A DNA stretch of 64,000 nucleotides from Paracyclopina nana (Eukaryota; Arthropoda; Copepoda; Cyclopoida; Cyclopettidae). The stretch's first letter is position 1. Every line of letters starts with the position of its first letter. The stretch is taken from NCBI GenBank assembly GCA_019096065.1, contig JAGUCH010000009.1:692001-756000 (forward strand). The letters run 5' to 3'. The notes under the pieces are model-generated. The model worked only from the letters and a program-made list of their open reading frames with translations, had not been told where the DNA came from and ran no database searches. This document shows, piece by piece, positions 42,941 to 54,019 of this stretch. The position numbers were made by a program, and so were the translations under genes.

Positions 42941-44160
42941 TAGCAGGAGGGATATTAGAGAGGCTCGGTCAGAACCCTCTACAACCGGGTCAGTTGTTTC
43001 CTGCCAGCGTGGCCCACGTGGGCTCTGCCTCGCCCTTGGGCCTTGCTTCACAAACCTCGTTGACCCTGGGGTTGCTGGTTGTTGGTGGTCTGGGGCTGAG
43101 TCCTGGCTTGCGGTCACCCTCAATACAATATTTGAGATGGAGCGCTCTTGCATGCCGAGGACCGTTGTTGCTGCTGGCTCTCAGCCCGGTACCATTTGTT
43201 GGTTTTGGGGTTGTAGCGTTTGTTGGGCTCGTCCCGGTCAAGGGCCCGGCATTCGGCTTACCAATGACCCTTCCTCTCTCAGTGGTAGCAGATAATTTTG
43301 GTGTCGGCATCAGACAAGAGCATAGCGGAGACTTGGCCTTTGCCCAGCCCAATGGACAACAAATACTCTGCCTGGCAAGCCGCCTCTAGGGCCTCAACCA
43401 TGGTGGCAACTTGTGCCCCAAGATGCCCGCCACTACGTCCTTCCTGTACATCTTAATGACAAGATGTGTACGAGGTCCAGGGCGAGTTAGGGCCTGGCCC
43501 TCACAAGGATGCTCCACAGGCGGCATGCCACTGAGGGATGGCCTGGTCAGACCACTGCTGGGCGGTTTCCAGCACAATGTGAGCCGCCTGAGATGAGGTA
43601 ACCATGGCTTACACGTCTAGCAAGTGTATGAAGGTGAAAGCCTCATTGTCAAGGCGTAGAGGTCAACCTCATTGACTGTTTGCAGTGCCATGCCTACCAA
43701 GGCGTGCTTGGTCTCCATATTCTTGGTCGCCTTTGTTGCTTGCAACCCCAAGAAGGTAGCCTCGACAGGTAGGTGGGATGTGAGCCACTTATCGGCCTCA
43801 GTGTCCTCAAACTTCCTAGCTTGCATTTCCGCCAAGATTGGACAGCTGCTGCCTTGGCTTCAAAATGGCAGGTCCCAGCCTCCAGCCAGAGCAGCTCTAC
43901 TCCCTGTTGTTGGGTATGGAGGTCGGCCTGGCGCTGGGCCTTGAGCCCTTGCATGAGCGGAAGCATCATTACTTGCATATCGGCGGGAACAGCAGCCGCG
44001 TTCTCGGGGCCCCGGCCAGGAGCCTTCCTGAGGCGAGCAGCCCAGAGCCCCCTGCGCATCTAGATCCTCCACAATTGCTGCTGTGGGCCTTGAAAGCACC
44101 GCCGCTGGGTGGTAAGTCGGGGGCCTCGTTTGCAGAGGAGGAGTGCAGCGGCGAAGGCTG
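42941..44160 (-). pseudogene. gag: Element E gag, broken
   Basis: Minus strand pieces at 44059-43694, 43835-43617 (SHLPVEATFLGLQATKATKN region) and on to a zinc knuckle near 43290-43245. There the second Cys position is TGA, and a TAA stands before the last part (CYH, stop, ERKGHW, stop, AECR), so the motif carries two nonsense codons. Identification rests on position, the knuckle and the helical capsid-like sequence. The start is not certain. Confidence 0.55.
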
Positions 44161-46621
44161 ATATCTAGTGCTCAAAAGTAACGTAGCATAGTTAATGAAG
44201 AAGCAAGAGTGGGTGTGGTAGCCTTGGGAGACCCCAGAGAGCTGCACACAACCCCTCCAATCTAATCACTCTTTTTAGTGTCATTGGATCAGCGCAACGG
44301 CTGCTCTCACGGCCAGCAGGGGATTTCTGGCCCCTCTGACACTCTCGAGATTGTTTACGCGATCTGGTTTATGACCGGAGATTTAGACGGCCAATTTTAG
44401 CTATTTGGCTATTAGCGGAGCTTCATTAGCGACAGGATGCGAGATTTAGTTTACAACTTCTTGCAGCTGCAAACAGCAGTCGATCTCCCTTGTTACTAAG
44501 AGTAACCTTGGGAATTTGGCCATAAAGAGGCCAGCAGCTTGGTCTGTTTGCGACCGTATTTGCGCAACACAATGCTAGGTCTCAGAGTGACCATTTATGG
44601 CCATATTTTGTGCCTGACAATATCAAATCTCGAAAGTGACCGTGAGCGGATTAGCGATAAGCAGTTGAGCCGACCCATCTACGGGTCAAGGGATTAACTT
44701 CCCTATTAGTACATTGCTCAGTGATCCTTGACCGATCCTCAAGAGCCAAGCCTTTCCGGCCTTCGCCTTGCGGCCCGCCGCTGGGGTCCGCCTGACGGCT
44801 TCCCGAGGTATGTTTCTCGGGGGTAATCGATAGTCGTGGCCTGATTTCTTTTGACTGCGCGCGCGCACAGTATTTGGGAGCGTGTAGTTAGTTGTTGTTT
44901 ATTGATCTTAATGCAATCATTAACATGAATCGTTCTGACAAATGCGCGTTTTTCTGCAAAGTAACGCGGCCTCCCTGCCAAGGCTTCAATGGTGGCCTTG
45001 TTGCGAGGGCGAGGCTGTGATGGCGACTCAGGTGTCCAGCGATCTTGCTGCCTGAGGGCCCGTGCTCTCCTGGTGATGCCCGCCATTCTCTGTGGCGCAG
45101 CCTCAGCCGAGGACAAGCGAGGTGGTTCTGGCGACTCAGGTGTACAGCGATCTTGCTGCCTGAGGGCCTGTGCTCTCCTGGTGATGCTCGCCATTCTCTG
45201 TGGCGGCCTCAGCCGAGGACAAGCTTGCTCGGCGTACGATAGCCGGCTGGCAGCGTATTCGCGATTTTCTGCTAAAGTGTCGCGATGCCTACTGCCACAA
45301 CACCTCCAAGTGACCCGGGCATACGACCTCGAGGGGCGCGCCCGGCCTCGACCTGGGGTGGATATTGTACTTTCTGCTCTCCAGACGAGGGCACTCGACT
45401 GGCGCAAGCAACGACTCGCTGTCGGCGTTGCTGGTGGCTTTGATAATTGCCTGGGGTGTGGCCTTCTTGCCACGCCCGTTCAGGCGGTCTTTAACCATAT
45501 TGCTGTCCCTAATTTGCGGGTGGTTCATTGGTGTCTCGTATTCGCGTTTTTCTGCTAGAGTGACGCGATTCCTACTGTTACTACATCTCTGGTGACCCGG
45601 GGGTTGTGCGACCTCTCTCAATAGTGGTGCGCCCCGGCCTCGACCCAGAGATGGGGTATCTTGGCATACTTTCAGCCATACTTTTCACATTGTAAAAGCT
45701 GATTTTGAATTTATCATGGTAAATGGCACCACCATAGAGTAGTGCATCAGGTTGTGCTTTTAGTGGAAAAGTGGGGAAAATACTTTTTGCCTCTGCACAG
45801 TGGATCAAAAAGCCGATTTCACGCGCACAAGAAATTACGTCAAATCACAGATTTCCGATTTTAGCACCCATTTTTAGCTTCCAATTTGTAGGACTTCTAG
45901 GCTACCTAAAGAGCACAAATTAATGTTAATTGACAGATAAAGGTTTAAATTTGGTAAAGAACTCATAATTTTTGGGCAAAAGTTGATTTTGACGAATTAT
46001 GCAGAACAGCAATTTTGCACAATTTGAGCAGAAATTGGCTCTCCCATAACTTTTATTCCAAATGACTCCAATTGAGTGACCAAGTCGAGGAAGTCAAGCT
46101 TATAGCATAAATTGAAGAATTGGCTGCTCTTACTTGCTCTCCTGGTTGCCAGGATGGCATATTTTTAGCTTACCGCTAATAAGAAAAAGGTGCTATGTTG
46201 ATTTTGCGACTTTTTCCGTGTGCGTGAAATGAAATCAGCAAACAAACCCACTGTGCTCTGGAGTGAACGCATGTGTAGTGGCTTTTCACACTAGACAGGA
46301 TGACCAGGTGTGGCTATTTATAGCTAAGTGGCTATTTTTTTTTTTTTTTTGCTTTGTTTACTACAATTGTGGCTACAGTGATTTAAGCCGAATAGCCATA
46401 GCCATTTGTGGCCACTTTTAGTCTTTTCCTTCAAAGATAACCAAATGTGGCTTTTTTTTTTGGAAGATTTTCAAATGTTCTGGTCACCCTGCTACTAGGG
46501 CGTTGTCGCCGCCATTGTTCCTTTGTTCCTGTATTGCTCTATGGTCCTCTTTTACCTCTAGCAGCGTTCTTGGGAGCAAGGTGTCGAGAAACTCGGGGAG
46601 TTGTCCTCAGCACCGAGCCAA
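44161..46621 (-). other. Element E leader with repeats and primer site
   Basis: 2.5 kb between the 5' LTR and gag. The primer site on the minus strand starts TGGCTCGGTGCTGAGGAC at 46621 after a 2-nt spacer. Contains three related CGCG-stem hairpins (44945-44968, 45260-45284, 45543-45567), a tandem duplication (45022-45118 and 45130-45224, about 108 bp apart) and a poly-T run near 46337. Long frames here (for example 44739-45473) follow the GC-rich repeats and are not accepted as genes. Confidence 0.6.
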
Positions 46622-46623
46622 CT

Positions 46624-46822
46624 TGTAGGAGGTTCGTATAGACCCCCCGAGGGTGACACGTGCGCCCGCGGGTAGCGATGGAAGAACGTGCTACTAGAAA
46701 CTAGTCGAGGTGTTTACTCGAGTGCGTCCGTTTATTAACTGATTCTGTACAATTAGCTTCACCGGGACGTCGCGCCCGCTGCGCGTCTGCGAGCACGCCC
46801 GTCTACCCGTGTTCCTGCTACA
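46624..46822 (-). repeat. Element E 5' LTR (199 bp)
   Basis: Identical to 36635-36833. Followed on the right by TTTT (46823-46826), the target duplication. Confidence 0.95.
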
Positions 46823-46907
46823 TTTTATTAATAATTTTTCCAGATTTAGACTCCCAAGGGCACTTGTTTATGAGCGTTTTTTGTAATTTCATGGGGTCTG
46901 TATAAAT

Positions 46908-47221
46908 ACAGTATGAGGCTCCAAAACTGCACACAGTGGGCTGCTCTGAAGTAGTAAATAAACCGACCGAACTGGCTGTAGTACAGTTGCATATTGGTGC
47001 TGCACCCTGTATAGATGCGTTAGATGATTTAGATGACTTAGATGATCATCTCTGTTATCTATATTTGTGCCGTTTTTGGTCCAAATACAGATGAATTTTG
47101 CTGATTGTCATCTATACAGTATGAGGCTCCGAAACTGCACACAGCGGGCTGCTCTGAAGTAGTAAATAAACCGGCCCAATTGGCTGTAGCACGGTTGCAT
47201 TTTTGGCGCTGCACCCTGTAT
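46908..47221 (+). repeat. Pair of ~105-bp direct repeats
   Basis: 46908-47012 and 47116-47221 share ACAGTATGAGGCTCC, GGGCTGCTCTGAAGTAGTAA, and GCTGCACCCTGTAT with few differences, 208 bp apart. The spacer and right edge carry TTAGATGATTTAGATGACTT-type repeats. Possibly a remnant of a tandem array or of an LTR of another element. Confidence 0.75.
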
Positions 47222-47939
47222 TTGTACCACCAATCACCTGCACTTACAAGATGATTTTTTGCTGTCATCTATATTTGGACTAATTTAGATGATTGCAATT
47301 AGCTATGATGAGCTACTCTAAAGCTAATATTAAGCTGGACCCAAAATATTTCTAAAATATACTCTACTTGCCAATTGACCAAACAACATAAAAACTAAAT
47401 AAAATTATTTAATATTAAGAGTTTCACAAGAATTTCCAAAATAAATTGTACTTTCCAAAATATTACTAAGCTTCATCAATGAAGCATGAGCAAGTAAGCC
47501 AAAAAAACCAACTTTTTGAATGCTTTTTTGGAACAAAAATCAAGTGAAATATTGAACTTATGGTTCAAAATGTTTCTAACTTTTTGGCCCTTATAAATTA
47601 GAGCTATTATTTTAGTTCTTTAATAAGTTATTCTTGGATTTTCCTTACCATGAAATGAAAAGTAATTATAATTGTTCTGATTATTTTTCCTAAATCAGGT
47701 TTTAATAGAGCTACATATTTATTATAAGTTAATGTGCAAAATGGACTTGCACATTGCGTCTTCCTTCTTCCTTGCAACCTTGAATTCCGCATAGCAACCC
47801 TTCCACAATTGAGCTGACTTTACCTTTACACTTCCCTGTTGGAGTCTATAAATATGCTTGGTCCATCAAATAAAGTAACTAGTTATATTCAGAGATTCGC
47901 AGAGACTTGGCCATTTTGTACCGCATTACTCAAACCTTG
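47222..47939. other. Flank of element D2, possible LTR
   Basis: AT-rich. TATAAATA near 47848 and AATAAA near 47870 are placed as in a retroelement LTR just before the D2 leader, but no second LTR copy is in the window to confirm it. Confidence 0.4.
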
Positions 47940-48014
47940 ACGCCTCGCCTAACCTGGGGAGGGATATACATAAGTATTTTTACCACAGACAGAAATTAAT
48001 TAACTAGTTCCAAA

Positions 48015-49091
48015 ATGGAAACAAATAATCCCCAACCGCCTGCCCCTACGGCAATGAAGAGAAGAAGCATAAAAGGTATTGACATCCCTAATTGGAACGG
48101 TGACCCTGAAATTGATCAACTCGGTTCCAGAGGGTGGACTCAACGCATTGACATCTGTAAGAAGATAGAAAACTGGGATTCCCAGTTGACGGCCCAATAT
48201 GCCGGCATGGCTCTATGAGGGCCCGCAGGCGTTTGCTACCAAGGCCTATTAGAGCAAGTCCCACAGCCCTTTGAAGCAACCAATTGGGACGACGATGGGA
48301 ACTCAAATAAAAGAATGAAATCAAGATTTTTGGCTTGGTTTGATTACGAAGTTACATTGGCGGACAGAGCAGCAATCATCCAAGACCAGGCTCAAAAAGC
48401 AGACGAGAAGGTAAAAAGGTGTGTTACAGGTAGCAAAAACCTAACAACCGGCCTACCCACCCTGCCAAAAGTGCCCAGCGTCAGCAGCTCCTTGGTAAAC
48501 ACAGAAGTTGGACGTTTTATCCAAAACATCAACAATCTCCACGAAACGGAAATATGCCAGTGGATACTGAAGAAAACTTCTCACGAGGGACTGAGGGACG
48601 AAATCAAACAAGCAGTCATCGCAAGAGACCCAAAGACACTTGCAAAATTAGGACAAAGCGCAATCAGAGCGGAGAAGGCAAATGAAGCTGTCTACTAAAT
48701 GGTAAAACCTAAAGTTCCTCCACCAGAAATCTACTCTATTCAGGCTGGCCAAGACAACTAAGACAAAAAATTGGAAAAGATGGACGAATTGGTGAACCTT
48801 ATTAAAGGATTGAGGTCATCTAGAGGAGGATTTCGAGGCCGTGGTGGAGGAGCTTGTGGTCAAGGCCGTGGAGGAAATCGGCAAAATCGGCAGAACACCA
48901 ATGTTGTCTGTTATTATTGCAAAAAGCCGAACCACATTTCATTTGAGTGCAGACAAAAGACAAGGGACAATCAACAAGGACTGAATCAACCTGATCAAGG
49001 GAGCAAATGGTCCAGAGAAGCTCAGCAAAAGCAAATCCTAGCCTTGGATTACGAGCAGGAGCAAGGGGAATCTTATTATTTAAACTTGTAG
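48015..49091 (+). pseudogene. gag: Element D2 gag, broken
   Basis: Start ATG 48015. TGA after codon 67 (48216-48218), shared with D1, in an otherwise continuous frame; a further TAA near 48696 and a frame change follow. The C-terminal zinc knuckle CYYCKKPNHISFEC (CX2CX4HX4C) near 48909 is preceded by an Arg-Gly-rich stretch (RGGFRGRGGGACGQGRGGN), both typical of an RNA-binding nucleocapsid. Confidence 0.8.
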
Positions 49092-52000
49092 GCGGCTTCC
49101 AAACCCCTAAAAGCCGCTACTCACAAATGGTAACCAACGTATATGAAGTAAGAAGCGGATCCAAGCAACCCTTTGTGACTCTCACATTATCCCCCACCAG
49201 AAAAATTAATTTATTATATTACACAGGTGCCACTATTAGCCTACTAGGAACAAGGGCTCTTAGACAACATTTACCCGAGGCCAGAATAACTCCATGCACT
49301 CATCCAATGACTGCAAAATGTGCTTCTAGATCAAAACTCAACATCAAGGGCCTCCACAAGCTGCATTTCAACCTTAAGGACAAGGATTTTGAACATGGAT
49401 TTTACTTGGCTGAAAACCTGCAAGTGGATGGTATCATTAGAATGGACTAAATCAAAAAAGGCAAATTGGCTTATGAATGCAGTGACTGACAAGGTGTTTA
49501 TTTCAGAACCTCAACAAGTGTGCCTCACGCATGATCTCTATGTACCTCAGAGGTCTGCGTTAATAACATCGATTAAGGCACCCCTTAACTACTGCAAAAA
49601 GGACATGGGAGTGGCCCTCCGAATACCGACAGAGACTATCTGTAATAAGGACTTTGTAGTGACACCTGGCGAGGATGGAAAAGCTTGGATCAACTTGGTA
49701 AACTACGGCCTGGAACCAGTACAATTGAAGAAAGGTACTATAATTGGAGAAGTGTTCCCCTGCGACACACTTATGGAAGTTGGCGAATTGCTAAGTTCAA
49801 GGGCACACAAAGCCTTATGCAATCCCAGGCACACTAGGAATAAGCCATGGAGGAAGAAATGGGGACTCCAGCGTAAAGGTAAGACCACAACAAAAGGTGG
49901 CACCGCTAGACTATGAGGAAAAGGCACTTTTACAACTCATAGAAGACTCAAAATGTTTGAGAAATATTTGTGACGAGGACGTACAAAAAGCTTATGTTAT
50001 ATTACTCGTGGAGAATGCTGATGTTATCTTTATGTCAGAATACGACTTGAGAAGAAGTACCTTTGGCAAGCACCATATCGAGTTGCTAAATAATTCACTA
50101 GTTTATCAGAAACAATTTCCTATTCCCCAAGCTCATTTGGAGACTATTCAGGACAGTGTCAAACAATGGTTAAAAGTCGGAGTAATCAAGAAAAGCACCA
50201 GCAAATATTCATCGCCCATTTTTTGTGTCCCAAAGAAACTAGGAGACGGATCTACAGGTTATCGCCCAGTGGTGGATTATAAACAAATCAACGCAATCAC
50301 CAAAACCTTCTAATTATCATCTTCCCCTCATCAATGAATGCCTCGATGACATAGGCAGGTCAGGTACTAAATTGTTTTCACAATTAGACCTTAGGTGGGG
50401 ATTTCACTAAATGGAAATGGCACCTAAGTCTAGACCAGTGACATCTTTCAATGTGCCAGGCTTGGGGCACTACCATTTCAAAAGAGCACCTTTTGGGCTT
50501 TCCTCAATGCCACTCAGCTTTCAGAAGAAGATAAACAGAATTTTTGATGGACTTACACCAACTAGAGTGCTACTATACCTTGATGATATCCTGATGAAAG
50601 CAACGGATCATAACGACATGCTACAAGGACTAAAGGAGTACGCCAAGCGAATCTCAAGCTCAACCTCTCAAAGTGTGAGTTTGGTACGCCAAAATGTACG
50701 TATCTAGGTTTTGAGCTTGGTCCTGATGGACAAAAGAAAACTGGCGGCTATTAAGAACGCAAAATCACCTCAAACTGTGAAGGACATCAGGGCTTTCCTT
50801 GGTATGTGTAACTTCTTTTGCAGCTGTATTCTGCATTTCAGCCAATTAGAAAAGCCATTGACTGCGCTAACTTGCAAAAATTCGGAATGGGCAAGAGGGG
50901 CATTACCTTCTGAGGCTCAACAAGCTTTCAACTCATTAGTGACAGCTTTGTGCGACCAACCAGTTCTAGGGTATCCTAATCCAAAACTCCCTTACCATCT
51001 GTTTGTTGACGCAGCCCAAGGCAACATGGGGTTGAACAATGGAGGATTGGGAGCGGTTCTCATGCAATACCAAAATGGAAAGCCTACAGCTATCAGCTAT
51101 GCTTCAAGAAGCCTCCTAAAGCATGAAGCAAATTACACTCCTTACTTACTGGAATTACTGGCAGCCACTTGGGCCATATTACTCCACTTATCTAACTGGT
51201 ACGAAATTTATATTATACACTGATCACAAGCCATTGGAAAATTTGGGGAAACAACACACCAGGACACTGAACAGGCATCAATATCAAATGTGTCAATACG
51301 ACTTTGTGGTACGACACTGGCCAGGTAAGGCTAACCCAGGAGATTATTTCTCCCAAAATGTACCCGAGCTCATGGAGAAGAGCAAAGCCCTCAAAAATGA
51401 AGAAGTTTACTCACATGAGGCAAAAGAAGACAATATGGATCTATTTGAACTGCAAAAAGAAGATGGGTTATGCAATGCAATTATTAAATGGTTAAAGAAA
51501 GAAGATATGACGAAAATGTCCAATGACTTAAGAAAGCTGGCCGAGAAAATTGGGGCACACTGCGAATTATTGAATGAAATACTTTTTTACAAAGATCGAC
51601 CCCTAGGAAAAAAGATAATACTAGCTCCAGCCATTACACATGCAGATTTAATGGCATCTGCCCATTCTGCTGTTGGTCACAAGGCAATATACAAGACTCT
51701 GGAACAGCTAAAAGAAGAATTTTACTGGCCCAGAATGCAAAAGGATGTCCAAGACTATATAGCTCAATGCTGGAAATGTGAGAAAAATAAACCTTGGCCT
51801 TACAAGCACAATGCCCACTTGCGACCGCATGAACAACCTCGAGGACCATTTGAACGCGTTCATGCCGATTTGATGGTTCCCTTACGTACAAGTGAGACAA
51901 ACAAAAAGTTTATTCTAGTGATTACAGATGCATTCACCAAGTTTGCTGAATTTGTGGCACTCCCGGACAAAACTCCCGTGACTGTGGCCCATGCATTGTT

Positions 52001-52105
52001 CAATCGGTGGATATGCAGATTTGGACCTCCTTTTGTATTTGTGACAGACCAAGGAAAGGAATTCACATCAAATTTAAGCAAGGCACTGTACAAATACATG
52101 GAAAT
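49092..52105 (+). pseudogene. pol: Element D2 pol: protease, reverse transcriptase, RNase H, integrase part
   Basis: Protease region 49130-49450 with YYTGATISLLG (catalytic Asp replaced by Tyr). Reverse transcriptase in pieces 49897-50313 and 50411-50707, with YRPVVDYKQIN and the catalytic YLDD (near 50575). RNase H at 50711-51223 (LFVDAAQGNMG, YTDHKPLE after a frame change). The integrase zinc domain AHSAVGH plus CWKC lies near 51660-51780, and the core has HADLM and VTDQGKEFTS. The catalytic Glu lies beyond the C insertion. Domain order and motifs are classic Ty3/gypsy. Several stops and frameshifts inactivate it. Confidence 0.85.
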
Positions 52106-52728
52106 TGATAAGAGGTGGAGGACGCTTACTTGCCCTCCCTAAAAAACCGCAAGAAAGAAGAAGGTATATGGCTAGAGCTTAAACTGGCGGCGCACACAAG
52201 TTTACCTATGGAAGGCTGGTATGGGGCCGCGGCTGACGGAGACGAGCGATGGGAAGCGCGGAAGAGAGGAGCGAGACTGGAGGAGTCACGAAGAGGGTGT
52301 CAGACAGTCAACGTACCCTCCTGCAATAGAGGGGCTCTTTCTGTGACAACTTTATTCCTGGCTCTGCTTGAATAAATGGATTATGTACTGAGACTAGCTA
52401 TACTATATTCTAAGAGGTAGAACCTGCAGAGCTCCTTAGTGAATGTAGGAAGCTGGGTTAAGCCTAGGGCTTTCTCAGTTGGAGTGATTTGGAACACATT
52501 GGTGGGAGGACAAGTGCTGGGCACTGCCACTTCCTCCTTATGGTGGTGCTGATTTGGAGGATTGGTACTCTGTCTACCCAAAAACATTGTATATATGCCA
52601 TCAGGCTCAGTCCCGACCAGAGTGATTCTACAGAGGATTGAGATATTTGCTAGACTCGAGTGCCTCCGCTTAGAGTTGGAGTTGGCCCTGGCTTTAGGTG
52701 CAGAGTAAAGGCACAGTGTCGCAGAGCA
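52106..52728 (+). repeat. Element C 5' LTR (about 623 bp)
   Basis: The left end is set where the D2 integrase similarity stops and TGATAAG begins, like the TGAT starts of A, B and F. The right end is set at CA before TTT plus the primer site. The second LTR is outside the window, so the borders are inferred. Confidence 0.7.
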
Positions 52729-52731
52729 TTT

Positions 52732-52749
52732 TGGGGGCTCAACCGGGAT
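52732..52749 (+). promoter_or_regulatory. Element C primer-binding site
   Basis: TGGGGGCTCAACCGGGAT, after a TTT spacer as in element A. It differs at two positions from the tRNA-Pro primer site known from murine leukemia virus, so tRNA-Pro is a reasonable guess. Confidence 0.75.
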
Positions 52750-54019
52750 CCCTGCAGAAGCATCCGGGGATCCCACCCTCGATCGGCAATTGAGTGAGAA
52801 GTGAGAGGACTATCATTTCAAGATATCATTGTCTGGCACAAGACGGTGCGTGGTCCTTTGGGTGATTGGCAAAGGTAAAGTGAGTCCTACAACCCATCGG
52901 ACAGTGATCGGAGAAGAGCAATTCAGGGCGAACTTGAGGAGTAGAGGTGGAGTTGGGTAGAGGCAAGTGGTACGGTAAAGAGAAAATAAAATGGCGACGA
53001 TTGTTGTCAGAACTTCGATCACCCCTCGAGACAGCACACCATCGCCTTTTGGTCGACCTGAAGAAGGCGTCTCGTTGCCAAGTGTGTGTGCAATTTAAGG
53101 TACCAGGTACTGGCGCACATATTTGAAGACCACATAAGTCCAAGGAGGCGAAATTAGAGACAAAGAGCGCATATCCCAGCGTTTGGACGTCTAGTAGCTC
53201 CGGAGCAGTGGTGCCCTCCCCCCTCTTCTTGCTATACCAAACACTGACTCTTTGGCGAGTGGATTTAAAAGTTAATCAGGGCTTGGACAATCGCACGACG
53301 ACCCTTACGCTAATCTGGGAGGCCACAGATGCGAAAAGAAAGTCAGTGGGCCAAAAGTTTGAAGGAAGTGCTACGACCATTGTGCTTCTGGACTGGGAAG
53401 AGAAGATCACCTATTAGAGAGGTGATAGTGTGCTAGTGAATTTAGTGCGAACCAATTTTAACAAGTGTTAGTGAAGGGCCTTGGACTGGTAATCAGACTG
53501 GTCCATGTACAGGTCGCAAAAAGTGTTTTTTATCTTTCACCTTGCTACAACAGCTGGTAGTTTGGTGGGAACGAGGTTCCAAAAACTGTTTCTGTTCAAA
53601 ACCCCCACGCAACATCTGGATTACCTTGGTGCACTAGTCGACAGGAGCATCAAGAGGTCCGCCTGGTTAAACAAAACAGGCTCCCAAGGGAGCCAGCAAC
53701 CCTGTTCTTTGTGTGCTTGAGATTGTGTGAGCGTGTTGTGAGCGTGTTGGGGAGAGCATCTGGGTTGTGCCTGTCTGCATAACCTAAGAACCAATTGCTT
53801 TCCAAGTTTCCCTGTACTAAACAGGAGGAGGTTCTGTTGTTGAACCTCTCATTGAAAAACTAGTTCTCTAGTTTTGTATTGATAACTGGTTTACCAGTTT
53901 GGTATTAGTGCTGTTCTACAGCCTTTTCTATTAAAAAGGTTTATCCTAGTGATAATCTTTGAATTTTAATTTATCTTCTAGTTTGAGCACTGATAAGAAC
54001 TCGTTCTGGAATTTAAAAA
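52750..54019 (+). other. Element C leader, noncoding
   Basis: About 1.27 kb. Short frames (53208-53417, 53505-53720) lack support. Confidence 0.5.

Larger units (their letters stand above)
36635..46822 (-). mobile_element. Element E: Ty3-type LTR element with chuvirus-like env, minus strand
   Basis: Two 199-bp LTRs that I find identical, with ends TGTAG and CTACA, flanked by TTTT at 36631-36634 and 46823-46826. On the minus strand: LTR, primer site, a 2.5-kb leader, gag, protease, reverse transcriptase, RNase H, integrase, env, purine tract, LTR. It is GC-rich compared with its surroundings. Gag and pol are split by many frameshifts and some stops despite identical LTRs, so the copy was inserted recently and was probably defective already, or the assembly has indel errors. 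Confidence 0.92.
47940..52105 (+). mobile_element. Element D2: Ty3/gypsy element, interrupted by element C
   Basis: Second copy of the D family. Leader and gag match D1 (394-771, 32572-34026). It retains reverse transcriptase, RNase H and part of integrase. Its integrase frame is cut at 52105 by the element C LTR. The rest of D2 should lie beyond the right edge. Confidence 0.85.

Noticed and set aside
44739-45558. Long frames on both strands (244 and 189 codons)
   Set aside because: They track a tandem duplication and GC-rich hairpin repeats in the E leader and have no Gag or Pol features.
52106-52728. Palindromic-loop hairpin in the C LTR
   Set aside because: GAGGGT and ACCCTC near 52293-52320 can pair but enclose a 16-nt loop without a 6-nt palindrome, so I do not count it with A and F.
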